The position numbers were made by a program, and so were the translations under genes. Shown here piece after piece: positions 31,863-40,758 of a stretch of DNA of 64,000 nt (position 1 is its first letter; every line of letters starts with the position of its first letter). Location: IMG/VR virus record IMGVR_UViG_3300032157_000004, positions 25,079-89,078 of that record. One strand, given 5' to 3'. Below the pieces are notes generated by a model. That model made no database searches. It saw only the letters and a list, made by a program, of their open reading frames with translations, and had not been told where the DNA came from. The DNA comes from a virus.

Positions 31863-32524
31863 TTTGCCAGCTTCTCCTCAAGATAAGAGACTAGCCCTTT
31901 ACGATTGCGATTCGCCATCTCCGACTTGTATACCCCGTTGACCTGTTCGTAGGTATAGCCGGATTTTTCTAGCTCGGCTTTGACCTGTTCCACTGTCATA
32001 TTCTCAGGGTTGAAGATCGGTTCCGCTGTGCTGACGATTCCAGTTGCCGTTGCGCTCGTGGTCGCCGCAGATGCCGTCATAGGCTGTGCTACAACAGCAC
32101 TTGTCACAGGCTCAGAAACTACAACAGGCTCCGGTTCCGGTTCTGTGCTTGGTACGACATCGCCTACAGGCTCCGCTGGCGGTTGTGTAGCCTCACCATT
32201 GCTTCCTACAACGACGAAAAGATATTTTCCTGTGTATTTATCTTTCTTCGCCAGGAAGCCCCGTTTTTGAGGGTCATCCTTAGATCCCAAGTCACGTTTA
32301 TCTACCCACCCACGCGGGCGATCCTTACCAAAGACATAAGTAGCACCTGTGAAGTCGCCTGTCCAGGTAGCGTCTACTTGTTCTCCCTGATACTCAATGC
32401 GCTCCATCCCCATTGCGCCGACTTGATTGGACATAGTTTTCATGCCTCCTGTTGAGAATAGAGCGGTTTTAGCATGGTTAACCACCGCCGCTCTGTTTCG
32501 ACTACTGCTGCCACAGCATCCCAT
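31850..32524 (-). CDS. Possible internally initiated C-terminal product of the glycosyltransferase fusion, 224 aa
   Basis: ATG 32522-32524 starts 'MGCCGSSSRNRA', in frame with the fusion, and is preceded by GAGGGGAG at 8 bases. Similar proteins starting with Met-Gly-Cys-Cys/Gly occur as independent genes in the head region of other phages, so this may be a second product of the same frame, carrying the Pro/Thr/Ala-rich linker and the C-terminal HeH-like helix pair without the glycosyltransferases. Confidence 0.45.
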   Translation of the reverse strand: MGCCGSSSRNRAAVVNHAKTALFSTGGMKTMSNQVGAMGMERIEYQGEQVDATWTGDFTGATYVFGKDRPRGWVDKRDLGSKDDPQKRGFLAKKDKYTGKYLFVVVGSNGEATQPPAEPVGDVVPSTEPEPEPVVVSEPVTSAVVAQPMTASAATTSATATGIVSTAEPIFNPENMTVEQVKAELEKSGYTYEQVNGVYKSEMANRNRKGLVSYLEEKLANWVI

Positions 32525-33895
32525 TGGTCGCTCCCCTCTGTATAAGGCTGGGAAAAGTCCCATAATTTTTTCTAAAAATTTTATGCGATGTCCCTCTGTG
32601 CCGTTAACCTCCGTGCGGTTCTGACCTTCTCTCCTGTAGAGATAGCCGCGCTCTCTGACATGCACACCACACCAGCCTTTAAGCCCTAATGCGACATTAA
32701 AAGCCCAATCTTCTCGACCGTCTCCCATGATAGCCGGATAGCCGCCTACTTCTTGCCAAGCCGCTCTAGGAAAGACAATTCCGGCATGGATATGGTTCTT
32801 GTAGATTAGCTTTTCAAAATCGTATTCCTCCATCGGCCAGGGTCTTGTGCGTTGATTTCTGTTAAACATCTGGATATCGTCATAAGCAAAAGAGTGAGGA
32901 TTGTCCTCACATGCCTGAACAAGATGCTCCAGAGAAAAATTTTCTCGCATATCATCGGCGGAAAGAAAAGTAATATATTTTCCCACCGCTCTTTGGATGC
33001 CGAAATTTAGCGCCTGAGCCGTGCCTACGTTAGTTTCCAGACGAAAACCCTTGATCCCCTTTGCTTCACTGACAAGTGCTTTGATGTATTCTTCGCTGTT
33101 GTCGGTTGAACAATCATCTACGATGATAACTTCAAATGATTGGAGAGTTTGAGGCTCCATTCGTCCCAGCGAACTACGGCCTCCGATGAGAGAAGCAATA
33201 CAATCTTCAAGATAACGACCGTAATTAAAGCACGGCACAACCACCGAAAGGAGAGGCGGAGTGCGTATGAAAACATCTCTCTTTTCAGGTTCTCGATCCA
33301 AAAGCTCGCGTATTCCTGATCCATATCTCTCTGTTTCTTTTCTTTCGTGATGCATCCCTGGAATATCAGGAATAGGCAGCACATTCATTCCCGCCCTAGC
33401 CACTCGCCACTGGTATTCGGCTGTGTTTCCCCAAAGAGGGTAGGTCTTTTCGTTAAGATAGCCCACAGATCGTACAGCCGCATTACTAATAAACATAAAA
33501 GTGCCATGAACATAACCCAGCTTGCCAAACGCAGGATGATCACCACGAATACGCTCACCAAAAAAGGCGTAGTGCTTTCTAGCAAGCCTAATAACTTCCA
33601 AGAAATTAAGATCATCAAACCAGATATCTTGGTTAAGAACCAACACATCCCCGCCAGCTTCTTTAATGCCTCTATTGACTGCTCCGGCGAAGTAACCTTT
33701 TCTATCCAGTCGAATAACCTTGATGTCATTGCCGTCTTGATGCTCCCATCTTTTATCGACATCCTCCTGTTTAAGAGGATCTTCACTCATGTCGTCAACA
33801 ATGATTAAAGGAAATTTTCTGGGTAAGGATCGAATCAAGCGGTCAAGAGTCGCATGGCCGTTGTAGAACGGGACAACAATGGTGAAATCACTCAC
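31850..33895 (-). CDS. Double family-2 glycosyltransferase fused to a virion-like C-terminal region, 681 aa
   Basis: Two GT-A domains lie in tandem. The first (about 1-200) has 'TIVVPFYNGHATLDRLI', 'IIVDDMSED' and 'LVLNQDIWFDD'. The second (about 215-440) has 'LSVVVPCFNYGRYLEDCI', 'VIIVDDCSTDNSE' and 'YITFLSADDMREN', all GT2 hallmarks including the metal-binding acidic residues. From about residue 457 a different protein begins with 'MGCCGSSSRNRA', as in small phage virion proteins. It ends with a helix-extension-helix-like 'MTVEQVKAELEKSGYTYEQV' region. An internal ribosome site permits separate expression of this part. Confidence 0.75.
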   Translation of the reverse strand: MSDFTIVVPFYNGHATLDRLIRSLPRKFPLIIVDDMSEDPLKQEDVDKRWEHQDGNDIKVIRLDRKGYFAGAVNRGIKEAGGDVLVLNQDIWFDDLNFLEVIRLARKHYAFFGERIRGDHPAFGKLGYVHGTFMFISNAAVRSVGYLNEKTYPLWGNTAEYQWRVARAGMNVLPIPDIPGMHHERKETERYGSGIRELLDREPEKRDVFIRTPPLLSVVVPCFNYGRYLEDCIASLIGGRSSLGRMEPQTLQSFEVIIVDDCSTDNSEEYIKALVSEAKGIKGFRLETNVGTAQALNFGIQRAVGKYITFLSADDMRENFSLEHLVQACEDNPHSFAYDDIQMFNRNQRTRPWPMEEYDFEKLIYKNHIHAGIVFPRAAWQEVGGYPAIMGDGREDWAFNVALGLKGWCGVHVRERGYLYRREGQNRTEVNGTEGHRIKFLEKIMGLFPALYRGERPMGCCGSSSRNRAAVVNHAKTALFSTGGMKTMSNQVGAMGMERIEYQGEQVDATWTGDFTGATYVFGKDRPRGWVDKRDLGSKDDPQKRGFLAKKDKYTGKYLFVVVGSNGEATQPPAEPVGDVVPSTEPEPEPVVVSEPVTSAVVAQPMTASAATTSATATGIVSTAEPIFNPENMTVEQVKAELEKSGYTYEQVNGVYKSEMANRNRKGLVSYLEEKLANWVI

Positions 33896-34145
33896 TGATT
33901 CTTCTCTCTTTAAATTTTTTAAAAATTTTCACATTACCCACCCCGTCCTGCCCACCCTGCGTGGGGGTGAGGGCGTGGCCCATTGGATACTTGCGTGCCG
34001 TTGCTGCCCGAATCAACTCAACTAACTGCCTCCGCCTTGCTCCGTCACGAGACGATTTCGGATAAATACACCTGTATGCCTCAGTTGCGTTCCAGGTTTC
34101 GAGATAGGCTTCCACGAACGCCCTGTGTTTGGCCGAAAGCGCCAC
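33888..34145 (-). pseudogene. Remnant of a small terminase subunit N-terminus
   Basis: Residues 2-40 ('ALSAKHRAFVEAYLETWNAT', then 'EAYRCIYPKSSRDGARR') are a good match to the N-terminal helix-turn-helix of Terminase_2-type small subunits. The frame then runs into low-meaning sequence and into native AAATTT-rich DNA. The true small subunit candidate is at 50834. It is GC-rich like the tailspike next to it, so it probably arrived as a stub with that module. The GTG start has a poorly spaced ribosome site. Confidence 0.55.
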
Positions 34146-34211
34146 AACTCCACCCCCACTTCATTCGCCACTCCACACTCGCCCCACTCGTCAGCGCGGT
34201 GGCTGATGGAG

Positions 34212-36068
34212 CTAACGCACAAAAACTTCCGCCGTTCTATCAGCGTCATCAGCCGTCAAATAGATGTTCGTGCCGTCACTCGCTGCCGACTTGTATATCT
34301 GCCCTGCGCTGGTCATGGTGATTTGCACCACCGTTGGCGCGTAGCCTAGACCGTGCGCAATCGTGGCCTCGCTCGTGCCCACTGTCTGCGCGCCCAATGC
34401 TTTGAGCATCATCGCCTTTGTCACAGTCGCCGTATGATTCGGCTCGGTCAGGTTGTGCGTGCCTGCGCTGCTCTCGGTGATGTCGCCATTGATGAGTGTA
34501 TTGTCCTGCACGAGTGTGTAATCGGCACTGGACTCGATGCGGATAGCACGCCTACCCGTCGTACTCTCGCAATTGTTGCGATACACTTTGTTGCGTAAGG
34601 CATTGGCTCCCGTGATATGGATAGCTCCCTGGTTGCCTGCGCTGGAGTTAATGCACTCATTGGCTTCAATCAGATTGTCGCCACGCTCGCACAGGATGGC
34701 CGAGCCGCCATTGGATTTGAGATAATTGCTCGTGACCTTATGCCGCCCACCCGCGCCGATGTAGACACAATGCACGTTGTTGGTCGTCTCGACGCGATTG
34801 CCTGTCACCAAATGACCGCTGCCTGAGAGCAGTTGTATGGCGTTGCCGAGCGTGTTGCGTGAGACATTATTGACCACCACCATGCCATCGGTGTTGTTGT
34901 TGAGGCGTACCCCACCGCGGCAATTCGTGAATTGATTACCCGCAACGAGTATGTCCTGCGGCCCACTTAGACCACCGATAAAGACAGGCGCATTGTTGCT
35001 GGCGTGGGTGTAGTCAATAAAATGGTTGTTGATGATAGAGATGCGGTAGGCCAGGCCATTGACGCTGTTATCGTCTGTGTGCGCCGCCTGCCCATAGCAG
35101 ATATTGCCCTGAATGAGAATATCGGTCGTAATGACGCCGCTTTGTCCAGCTACCTCAAAGCACGACCCTTGATTGCTAATGATGCCCGGATTGCGCAGGA
35201 TATTGTTGAGATAGCGGCTGCCCACCACCCCTTGCGCTATTTCGAGACAGCGTGAGGTAGAGCCGTCAATGACATTGCCAGTCCATACATTGCGTCCATG
35301 CGTAGCGGTATCGCCATAGTCCTCACAGGCAGACCGATGCACCGTGTGAGATGCGTCCTCAAAGCCGTAGTTGTCGAGGATGCGGTTGCCCTCGACCAAG
35401 CCATCCAGCACGCCGTACCATAGGCCAACCGCCTGCGACCAGCCCGTGATGGTGCAACCTCGAATGACGGGGCGCAAGGCACCGTTGACATAGACACCCT
35501 TAGAAACGCCGCCTGTTGTGCCCGCTGGATCGTTATGCCCGCCGTCAATGCGGCAATCCAGCACGTGCAGATCGTCACCGCCGCCATCCACAGAAATGCC
35601 GATGGCACGCACATTGCGAATCCACACATTTGCCAGTGTGCAGCGCGCCGCTGTGATGTAAGCCCCACAGTTGACAGTTTGGCTGAGATTGACCGCAGCC
35701 TCGCCGCGTTGACCATCAATTTGCAGATTGGCAAGCGTTACGTCAGCCTCTTCGATGGCAAAGGCGTTATGGCTGGCGTCATCGGCGACCAGTATTTTGC
35801 TAGCCTGGATACCCGCGCCAATGAAAGTTTGCCCTGCCAGTGGAGTAATGGCTGCCGAAATGAAATAGCTGCCTTGCGGGAAAAAGACAACGCCATTTGC
35901 GCCCGCGGCATCTCTGGCGGCGTGGATGGCGCTCAGGTCGTCGGCAACGCCATCGCCAACCGCCTCATAACGCTTGACGGAATAGACCGCGTTATAGGCA
36001 ATATGCAGCGCCAGATGGTCGTCCTTATGCGCTTGTTGCCCTACGCCTGCAAAGTCAGTCCTGAGCAT
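34212..36068 (-). CDS. Tailspike protein with right-handed beta-helix (pectate-lyase-3 type), 618 aa
   Basis: Residues about 30-110 show the pectate-lyase-3 start ('YEAVGDGVADDLSAIHAARD', 'GVVFFPQGSYFIS', 'FIGAGIQAS'). A long array of beta-helix coils with N-G-x-V/I-x-x-N patterns follows ('VIRGCTITGWSQAVGL', 'LVEGNRILDNYG', 'VVVNNVSRNTLGNAIQLLSG'). The last 70 residues ('ATIAHGLGYAPTVVQITM') form a fibre-tip beta domain. Such spikes bind and cut surface polysaccharide. GC content is clearly higher than the neighbours and AAATTT is absent, indicating transfer of a tailspike module. Confidence 0.85.
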   Translation of the reverse strand: MLRTDFAGVGQQAHKDDHLALHIAYNAVYSVKRYEAVGDGVADDLSAIHAARDAAGANGVVFFPQGSYFISAAITPLAGQTFIGAGIQASKILVADDASHNAFAIEEADVTLANLQIDGQRGEAAVNLSQTVNCGAYITAARCTLANVWIRNVRAIGISVDGGGDDLHVLDCRIDGGHNDPAGTTGGVSKGVYVNGALRPVIRGCTITGWSQAVGLWYGVLDGLVEGNRILDNYGFEDASHTVHRSACEDYGDTATHGRNVWTGNVIDGSTSRCLEIAQGVVGSRYLNNILRNPGIISNQGSCFEVAGQSGVITTDILIQGNICYGQAAHTDDNSVNGLAYRISIINNHFIDYTHASNNAPVFIGGLSGPQDILVAGNQFTNCRGGVRLNNNTDGMVVVNNVSRNTLGNAIQLLSGSGHLVTGNRVETTNNVHCVYIGAGGRHKVTSNYLKSNGGSAILCERGDNLIEANECINSSAGNQGAIHITGANALRNKVYRNNCESTTGRRAIRIESSADYTLVQDNTLINGDITESSAGTHNLTEPNHTATVTKAMMLKALGAQTVGTSEATIAHGLGYAPTVVQITMTSAGQIYKSAASDGTNIYLTADDADRTAEVFVR

Positions 36069-36112
36069 CAGTATCCAGCCTCATAGCCGCTCTCGTACCC
36101 CGGCCCCGCTAG

Positions 36113-36826
36113 TCATGCTCTACCCAATCCGCCGTTGTACATGTAAGTCAAGTCGTCCAGTGTGGGCGTATAATCCTTACCAAATTCGACGGGGCCGACT
36201 CTGCCCGTCAGGAATTTGGAGATAACACCACCGATTACAAATGGCTTTGCTGTGTCAGCGGGAGCTTGCGAGCGTGCAGCATCAACCGGTGTACCGCCGT
36301 TGACACTGATATAAAGGCGCTGTGTGCTGGCCTTGTGCCAACCCACGACTAGATGCCAGGCGTTGAGCGCGACACTGGATGCCGCCGATGCTACCGATGA
36401 GATAGCCGAGCCGTTGCCGGTGACAAAGCTGGCACGGCCTGTAGAGATAAGGTAAAGCGCATACTCATAGCCAGATGCGCTGTCGGCTGTGACTTTGCCA
36501 ACGAAGGGCGAATCGGTCAGTGCGCCGGGGCGCAGCCACGCTGACAGCCAGAAATCTATGTCGCTGGTCGAAAGTGCGGCGCTGTCGGCACAAGAGAGGC
36601 TATCCTCGCTAGCGGCCACGAAGCTGGCGGCTAATGGGTAGATCAAGCCTGTGGCGCTGCCAACCGAGCTATCATCGGTGAGTGTGCTGGCCCCAATGCT
36701 ATCGGCTCGTGTGCCGCTGGTCTCGTCCAGCTTCCACGCCGCCACGCGACTGGCGAGCAATGCAGCAGGAGAATAGCCCCCACCCCCGCTCACCTGGCCC
36801 CTTGCTGCTGCAACTGGATAGGGCAT
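36113..36826 (-). CDS. LamG-like virion protein, 237 aa
   Basis: Jelly-roll features 'VAAWKLDETSGTRADSI', 'IDFWLSAWLRPG', 'ALNAWHLVVGWHKAS', 'RLYISVNGGTPVD' and 'GRVGPVEFGKDYTPTLDDL' match the LamG/ConA-like domain. It is a paralogue of the LamG domain at 29149, sharing 'TLTDDNSVGSATG' style and 'YPLAASFV' motifs. It belongs to the GC-rich transferred module with the tailspike and may be its partner or attachment protein. Confidence 0.75.
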   Translation of the reverse strand: MPYPVAAARGQVSGGGGYSPAALLASRVAAWKLDETSGTRADSIGASTLTDDSSVGSATGLIYPLAASFVAASEDSLSCADSAALSTSDIDFWLSAWLRPGALTDSPFVGKVTADSASGYEYALYLISTGRASFVTGNGSAISSVASAASSVALNAWHLVVGWHKASTQRLYISVNGGTPVDAARSQAPADTAKPFVIGGVISKFLTGRVGPVEFGKDYTPTLDDLTYMYNGGLGRA

Positions 36827-36828
36827 CG

Positions 36829-37275
36829 TTACGTCTCACTATAGTAGAAAACAGTTGTAGCTACATTGCCGCTAACAGTTGTCTGTAGCTGTAATTTTTT
36901 ATTGACAGTTGCCAGCTTCAACTTTCCTCTAGGCGTAAACTGCACAGTGCCGTTGGCTGGCAAATAGAGAGATGCTAAAACTGTACCGGATGTTTCTTCT
37001 TTCAAATCAACGCGCATAGCCGTGTCTACACTAATAAGAACGTCTGTGATAACAAGTTTTTGTCCAGTCGTAGGCGCATTTGTGACACTGGCAGCACTAG
37101 CTGACTGATTAGCGGAAGTGAACCTGGCTCCAGATACTCCAAAGACGCTTTCCCAACCTGGCCCGCCGTCCTTAACAGCTTCAGGACTTCCATCAGCACC
37201 AATCAGAGAAACAGATAGCGGATTGTCCGGCCCGACCTCAACTCCATCTTCATATAACCTCACTGCATCAGCCAT
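36829..37275 (-). CDS. Virion-associated beta protein, 148 aa
   Basis: Not recognised as a family. The C-terminal 100 residues are a beta-sandwich-like repeat of strands ('QKLVITDVLISVDTAMRVDL', 'GTVLASLYLPANGTVQFTP', 'KKLQLQTTVSGNVATTVFYY'), as in small phage decoration or fibre-tip proteins. Its stop lies three bases before the LamG gene start. Codon and AAATTT use are native, so the transferred module ends here. Confidence 0.55.
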   Translation of the reverse strand: MADAVRLYEDGVEVGPDNPLSVSLIGADGSPEAVKDGGPGWESVFGVSGARFTSANQSASAASVTNAPTTGQKLVITDVLISVDTAMRVDLKEETSGTVLASLYLPANGTVQFTPRGKLKLATVNKKLQLQTTVSGNVATTVFYYSET

Positions 37276-37295
37276 CAGTGTTCTCCTTAATTGAA

Positions 37296-38048
37296 TTACC
37301 AGCGACGAATATCTTCTTGAAAATTTTTAAATCCTAACCTTACAAAACCTTCAAAGCCAAGCCGCTTGTGACCGCTGCGACTTAAAGTTCCTACATAGGG
37401 ATCGAATAAGCTGCCTGTGTCGATGATGGTTAGTCTCGGATAATAGGCATGAAGGCGAGAAACGAGTGTTGGAGAAGCCCCTTGACCTGCGGAAAGTAAA
37501 ATAGTGTCAGGTGCATATTTTTGAACTCTGAAACATATCTCTGCCTCTAGCTCGTCAACTTCTTCAAAAGCATGAGTTGGATGGCATTCGATATGGTATC
37601 CGATAGGAAAACCTTTTAGCTTGCTGAGATGAGAAGCGCCGACAATCAGCGACCTTCTCTTTTTCAGACACTCAATAAAAGGCCAAAGTTCCCCCTGGTC
37701 GGATGCTTTGTTCATCACGTCGGCGTCATACCAGTCAACATCTAAATTATTTTCTTGAAGCCATTGCGTTGCTCTGGTGGCATGAAGGGCTATACTGGTA
37801 ATGCCATGAGTAATGCCATTATCTCTCATCATGGCAATAAGAGCATCTGCCTGTTTGCGAGAGTAGGGAGAGCCGTCGCAGTTAATTCCCTTTTTTCCCA
37901 AAATACAGAAAAAGCCGCCATCGGAGATTCTGGCAAAGGAAAAACCAGGCTCCGTCTCAATCCGGTGTACGAATTGCCGGATGCTGAGCGGCTTCACCGA
38001 AACAGCGGGAATTTTTTCTTCGACGGTCATGCGCTTACGTCTTATCAT
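37296..38048 (-). CDS. GT-D type glycosyltransferase-like protein, 250 aa
   Basis: 'PGFSFARISDGGFFCILGKKG' near residue 35 is a variant of the R-x-G-D-G-E motif of the GT-D fold (DUF1792 family); here the last acidic residue is Gly, so activity may be altered. 'TILLSAGQGASPTLVSRLHAY' and 'TIIDTGSLFDPYVG' match the C-terminal strands of that family. ATG 38046-38048 overlaps the previous gene's end; 'MTVEEK' six codons on is an alternative start. It pairs with the GT4 gene upstream. Confidence 0.6.
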   Translation of the reverse strand: MIRRKRMTVEEKIPAVSVKPLSIRQFVHRIETEPGFSFARISDGGFFCILGKKGINCDGSPYSRKQADALIAMMRDNGITHGITSIALHATRATQWLQENNLDVDWYDADVMNKASDQGELWPFIECLKKRRSLIVGASHLSKLKGFPIGYHIECHPTHAFEEVDELEAEICFRVQKYAPDTILLSAGQGASPTLVSRLHAYYPRLTIIDTGSLFDPYVGTLSRSGHKRLGFEGFVRLGFKNFQEDIRRW

Positions 38049-39060
38049 GCACCATTCTTTCTAAGGAATTTTCTAGTTGAGAAACAACAGTATTATACGA
38101 GAACTGCTGTATAAGTTTCAAGCCCTTATTTTTTAAATTTTTTCGCAGGTCAGGTTCTTCGATTAGGCGCATAGTAGCGGCTGCCATTGCCTCCGCATCA
38201 TCGACAGGAACTCTTAGGGCTGTCTGCTCATGGATAGCAAAATCGCGGTTAGCGCCGATATCAGAGCAAACAGGAACGCAACCGCAAGCAATAGCTTCTG
38301 CCACTGGGTTACACCATCCGGCTCTGCGATGATTATCAAGGAAAGCATGACCGTGCTGGAGAAACTTGACCAACTCATACTGGGTAAACTTGCGGCCCCA
38401 GTAGGAATCCACTTCAATATCGTGCTTCTCTTTGACAAGTTCGATAGCTTTTTTAACAACCTCAGTTCCTTTTCTCTCTCTTGGGTCGCCTGAGTAAACT
38501 ACTGTAAAAGGTCTATCTTGAGGTTCTTCTGCAAGAGGAAAGAACATACTTAGGTTTATACCGCCGAAGGCTGGCCCTGCGGGATAGCCGACCTGGTTTT
38601 TCACCCATTCAAGTTGCCAGCTTGAATCTGCCAAAATTAAAAATTTTCTCTGCATGGCATCGTAAATCATTTTCTGGGCAGCGTCGTAAAAATTTTTTCC
38701 TGTCTTGAGAGCTTGCGCCATCTGCTCAGTCGGGTCAAAACCGAGAAGGCAGATCGCTTTGACTTTAGTATGGGCATTCAGTAAATGCTTGTAGAGTTCA
38801 GGTTTCCAGTCTACTATGCCAATTAAAACATCCATGTAAGCTCTATCTACTTCTTCCAGCCTCCTACAGTCAGCAAAAGAAGTCAACCACTTAACTTGGG
38901 TTCCCTCTGGATGGTAGATAGTTACCTGGTGGCCGCGCTCATGTAAAACATTTGAGACTTCGACCATCTCTCGCACCGCCCCAAAAGTCCCTACAGTGGG
39001 CGTAATCCAGCCAATATTTAACTTATTATTTTTTCTTAGCAAGTGTAGCCTCCTTGCCAA
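38035..39060 (-). CDS. GT4-family glycosyltransferase, 341 aa
   Basis: A GT-B enzyme. The N-terminal domain starts 'NIGWITPTVGTFGAVREMVEVSNVL' with the glycine-rich loop, and 'HEVTIYHPEG'-like strands follow. The C-terminal domain has 'FTVVYSGDPRERKGTEVV' and 'GWCNPVAEAIACGCVPVCSD', the GT4 E-x7-E region that binds the nucleotide sugar. It lies between the capsid gene and the GT-D gene, so it may glycosylate virion proteins or host surface molecules. Confidence 0.85.
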   Translation of the reverse strand: MARRLHLLRKNNKLNIGWITPTVGTFGAVREMVEVSNVLHERGHQVTIYHPEGTQVKWLTSFADCRRLEEVDRAYMDVLIGIVDWKPELYKHLLNAHTKVKAICLLGFDPTEQMAQALKTGKNFYDAAQKMIYDAMQRKFLILADSSWQLEWVKNQVGYPAGPAFGGINLSMFFPLAEEPQDRPFTVVYSGDPRERKGTEVVKKAIELVKEKHDIEVDSYWGRKFTQYELVKFLQHGHAFLDNHRRAGWCNPVAEAIACGCVPVCSDIGANRDFAIHEQTALRVPVDDAEAMAAATMRLIEEPDLRKNLKNKGLKLIQQFSYNTVVSQLENSLERMVHDKT

Positions 39061-39064
39061 ACAA

Positions 39065-39093
39065 GAAGGGCAAGACTCCCCATCTTGCCCTTC
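39065..39093 (-). terminator. Hairpin behind the capsid gene, probable partial terminator
   Basis: GAAGGGCAAGA and TCTTGCCCTTC form a perfect 11-bp stem with a 7-nt loop. On the minus strand TTGTTTGG follows, a weak T run. It lies between the capsid gene stop and the GT4 start, where attenuation would lower expression of the glycosyltransferases. Confidence 0.6.
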
Positions 39094-39151
39094 CTGCCCC
39101 AGTTTGTCAGTTCCCTTATCTTCACCCAGTCCCGAAAGGAGTTGGGGTAGG

Positions 39152-40708
39152 TCAGCTTAGACGTTGATCGCCACCAAAGCTGGTCAGCGGGTAGAAGCTG
39201 CTGATCGGATCTGGCGAGATTGGGTCGAGAGGTTGTGTGCATTCCACGTTCATAAAGCGGGCTTGCAGCCAGGGTGCGCGGTTGATAATTCTTGGGCGAA
39301 TCCAGGCTTTTGTGGTGCGGCAGAGATTATCGACTTCTGTGACACCGATCACACGTCCGCCATCGGTCGAGAAGTATTCTGGATGGCCTTCCGCTTGCAT
39401 TTCAGAAGCGGCTGCGCCAGCATCCAGGGTTTCGCCTTCCCACAGTTGTTGGTTGCCGACTCTTGAAGTGAGGAAATAAACATCGCCACGATTGGTTCCA
39501 TGCATAGTATTCCAATCGTAAGGGAAGATGTCAATTACTCGACCGTCGAGACGGATGAAGCCGCCGCCGTAGCGACCACCGTTAAGGCTGTCACGGAAGT
39601 TGCGTGCTTCATAGGTCATCAGATTGACGGGGTTATATTCCCCGCCCGCGCAAACGCTCCAACAGGTGAATGCATCCAAGAGACAACCAGCCAAGAAGGT
39701 TGGCATTACCAAAACAAATTCCGGCTCACCGTCTGCCGACAGCATGGGCGACCAGGAAATTCTCTGGAGGAAACGGCGCATGGTGTACAGAAGATAGTTG
39801 ATGAATTGGTAGGTTCCCGAAAGAGCCACACCGTTCAACGTCTTTGTGCCGCCACCCGTACCGTTGAGATTGTTGCCAGCCCAGTTAAAGACCATTGAAT
39901 CAAGCATACTGGATTCGTAGCCAGTGTTGATCCATTGTTGCATCCCATCAAATTGACCTGGCGTGGAAGCATTGCCAGTCATGGCATGGCGATACAAGTC
40001 CTGAATCTGAGTGTCGAGAATCCAGCGCATGTCCCACTCGAACTCAGACGTGATGATTGTACCGTCGAGACGGTAGCGCGGGTCTTGTTCGCAGTAGCGT
40101 TCAGCCTTCAAAATTTCACGCGTCGGGCCTTTACGACCGTAGCGACCAAAATCTTCCAGCGTGATCTTCGCTGTACCATAGTCGAACCCCGAAGGATCGG
40201 CACAAGGATCAGAGAGATGACCTGCGGTTGGGTTGCCACCCGACATTTCTGGACGCACATAGGTCAGGAAATTGAAGGTTTTGGTGAACACATCGCTCAT
40301 ACGCCAGTTAAACAAGTCAAGCAGCGAAAGGCGTCCGCCATAGCTCAGAGTCATCAAGCTATCTTCACAGCGACCGAAAAATGGCGTGGCGTCGGCAATA
40401 AAGGGGCTGTCAGGCACACCAGTCGCCAGCGTCAAACGTTGTTGGCGACCACCACGTTGCGCCGGAAGCTGCAACCCCTGTGTCAGCATCGCAAGCTGCG
40501 CCAATTGGTAGGTTTGCAGTTGCAGCGGCGAGAGTTGGCTTTGGCGTTGCTGCATTTGATGCTGGTATTGCTGAATACGATAATCTTGGCTCTCCCGCTT
40601 TTGTTTCTTGGTGCGGTCGAGACTCTTTTGCCGTTGTTGCAAAGACGGCAGCGCCCCTTTCTCCAGTGGGGTTCTGTCATACTGAACTCTTTGTTGTAGT
40701 GTTCCCAT
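39152..40708 (-). CDS. Major capsid protein, 518 aa
   Basis: It follows the protease/scaffold gene and precedes a terminator, the usual capsid position. Residues 1-95 are Gln/Arg-rich ('YQHQMQQRQSQLSPLQLQTY'), like a delta/scaffold domain that could be cleaved by the protease. The remaining 420 residues fit an HK97-type capsid: N-arm and E-loop region, 'TQIQDLYRHAMTGN', P-domain helices 'YQFINYLLYTMRRFLQRISW', and a C-terminal A-domain 'GRVIDIFPYDWN' ... 'GDVYFLTSRVG'. Family is inferred from order and secondary structure, because the sequence is divergent. Confidence 0.8.
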   Translation of the reverse strand: MGTLQQRVQYDRTPLEKGALPSLQQRQKSLDRTKKQKRESQDYRIQQYQHQMQQRQSQLSPLQLQTYQLAQLAMLTQGLQLPAQRGGRQQRLTLATGVPDSPFIADATPFFGRCEDSLMTLSYGGRLSLLDLFNWRMSDVFTKTFNFLTYVRPEMSGGNPTAGHLSDPCADPSGFDYGTAKITLEDFGRYGRKGPTREILKAERYCEQDPRYRLDGTIITSEFEWDMRWILDTQIQDLYRHAMTGNASTPGQFDGMQQWINTGYESSMLDSMVFNWAGNNLNGTGGGTKTLNGVALSGTYQFINYLLYTMRRFLQRISWSPMLSADGEPEFVLVMPTFLAGCLLDAFTCWSVCAGGEYNPVNLMTYEARNFRDSLNGGRYGGGFIRLDGRVIDIFPYDWNTMHGTNRGDVYFLTSRVGNQQLWEGETLDAGAAASEMQAEGHPEYFSTDGGRVIGVTEVDNLCRTTKAWIRPRIINRAPWLQARFMNVECTQPLDPISPDPISSFYPLTSFGGDQRLS

Positions 40709-40758
40709 TATCTTTCCTCCAGAGTGAAATCGGTCTGACGCCGAAAAATTTTTAAAAA

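Noticed and set aside
34022-34249. 75-codon minus-strand frame next to the terminase stub
   Set aside because: It overlaps the tailspike end and the stub in another frame, with no start signal; considered a chance frame in GC-rich DNA.
37296-39060. DNA base hypermodification pathway built on the glycosyltransferases
   Set aside because: No hydroxymethylase, dUTPase-like or thymidylate-synthase-like gene is visible, so base glucosylation is not supported.
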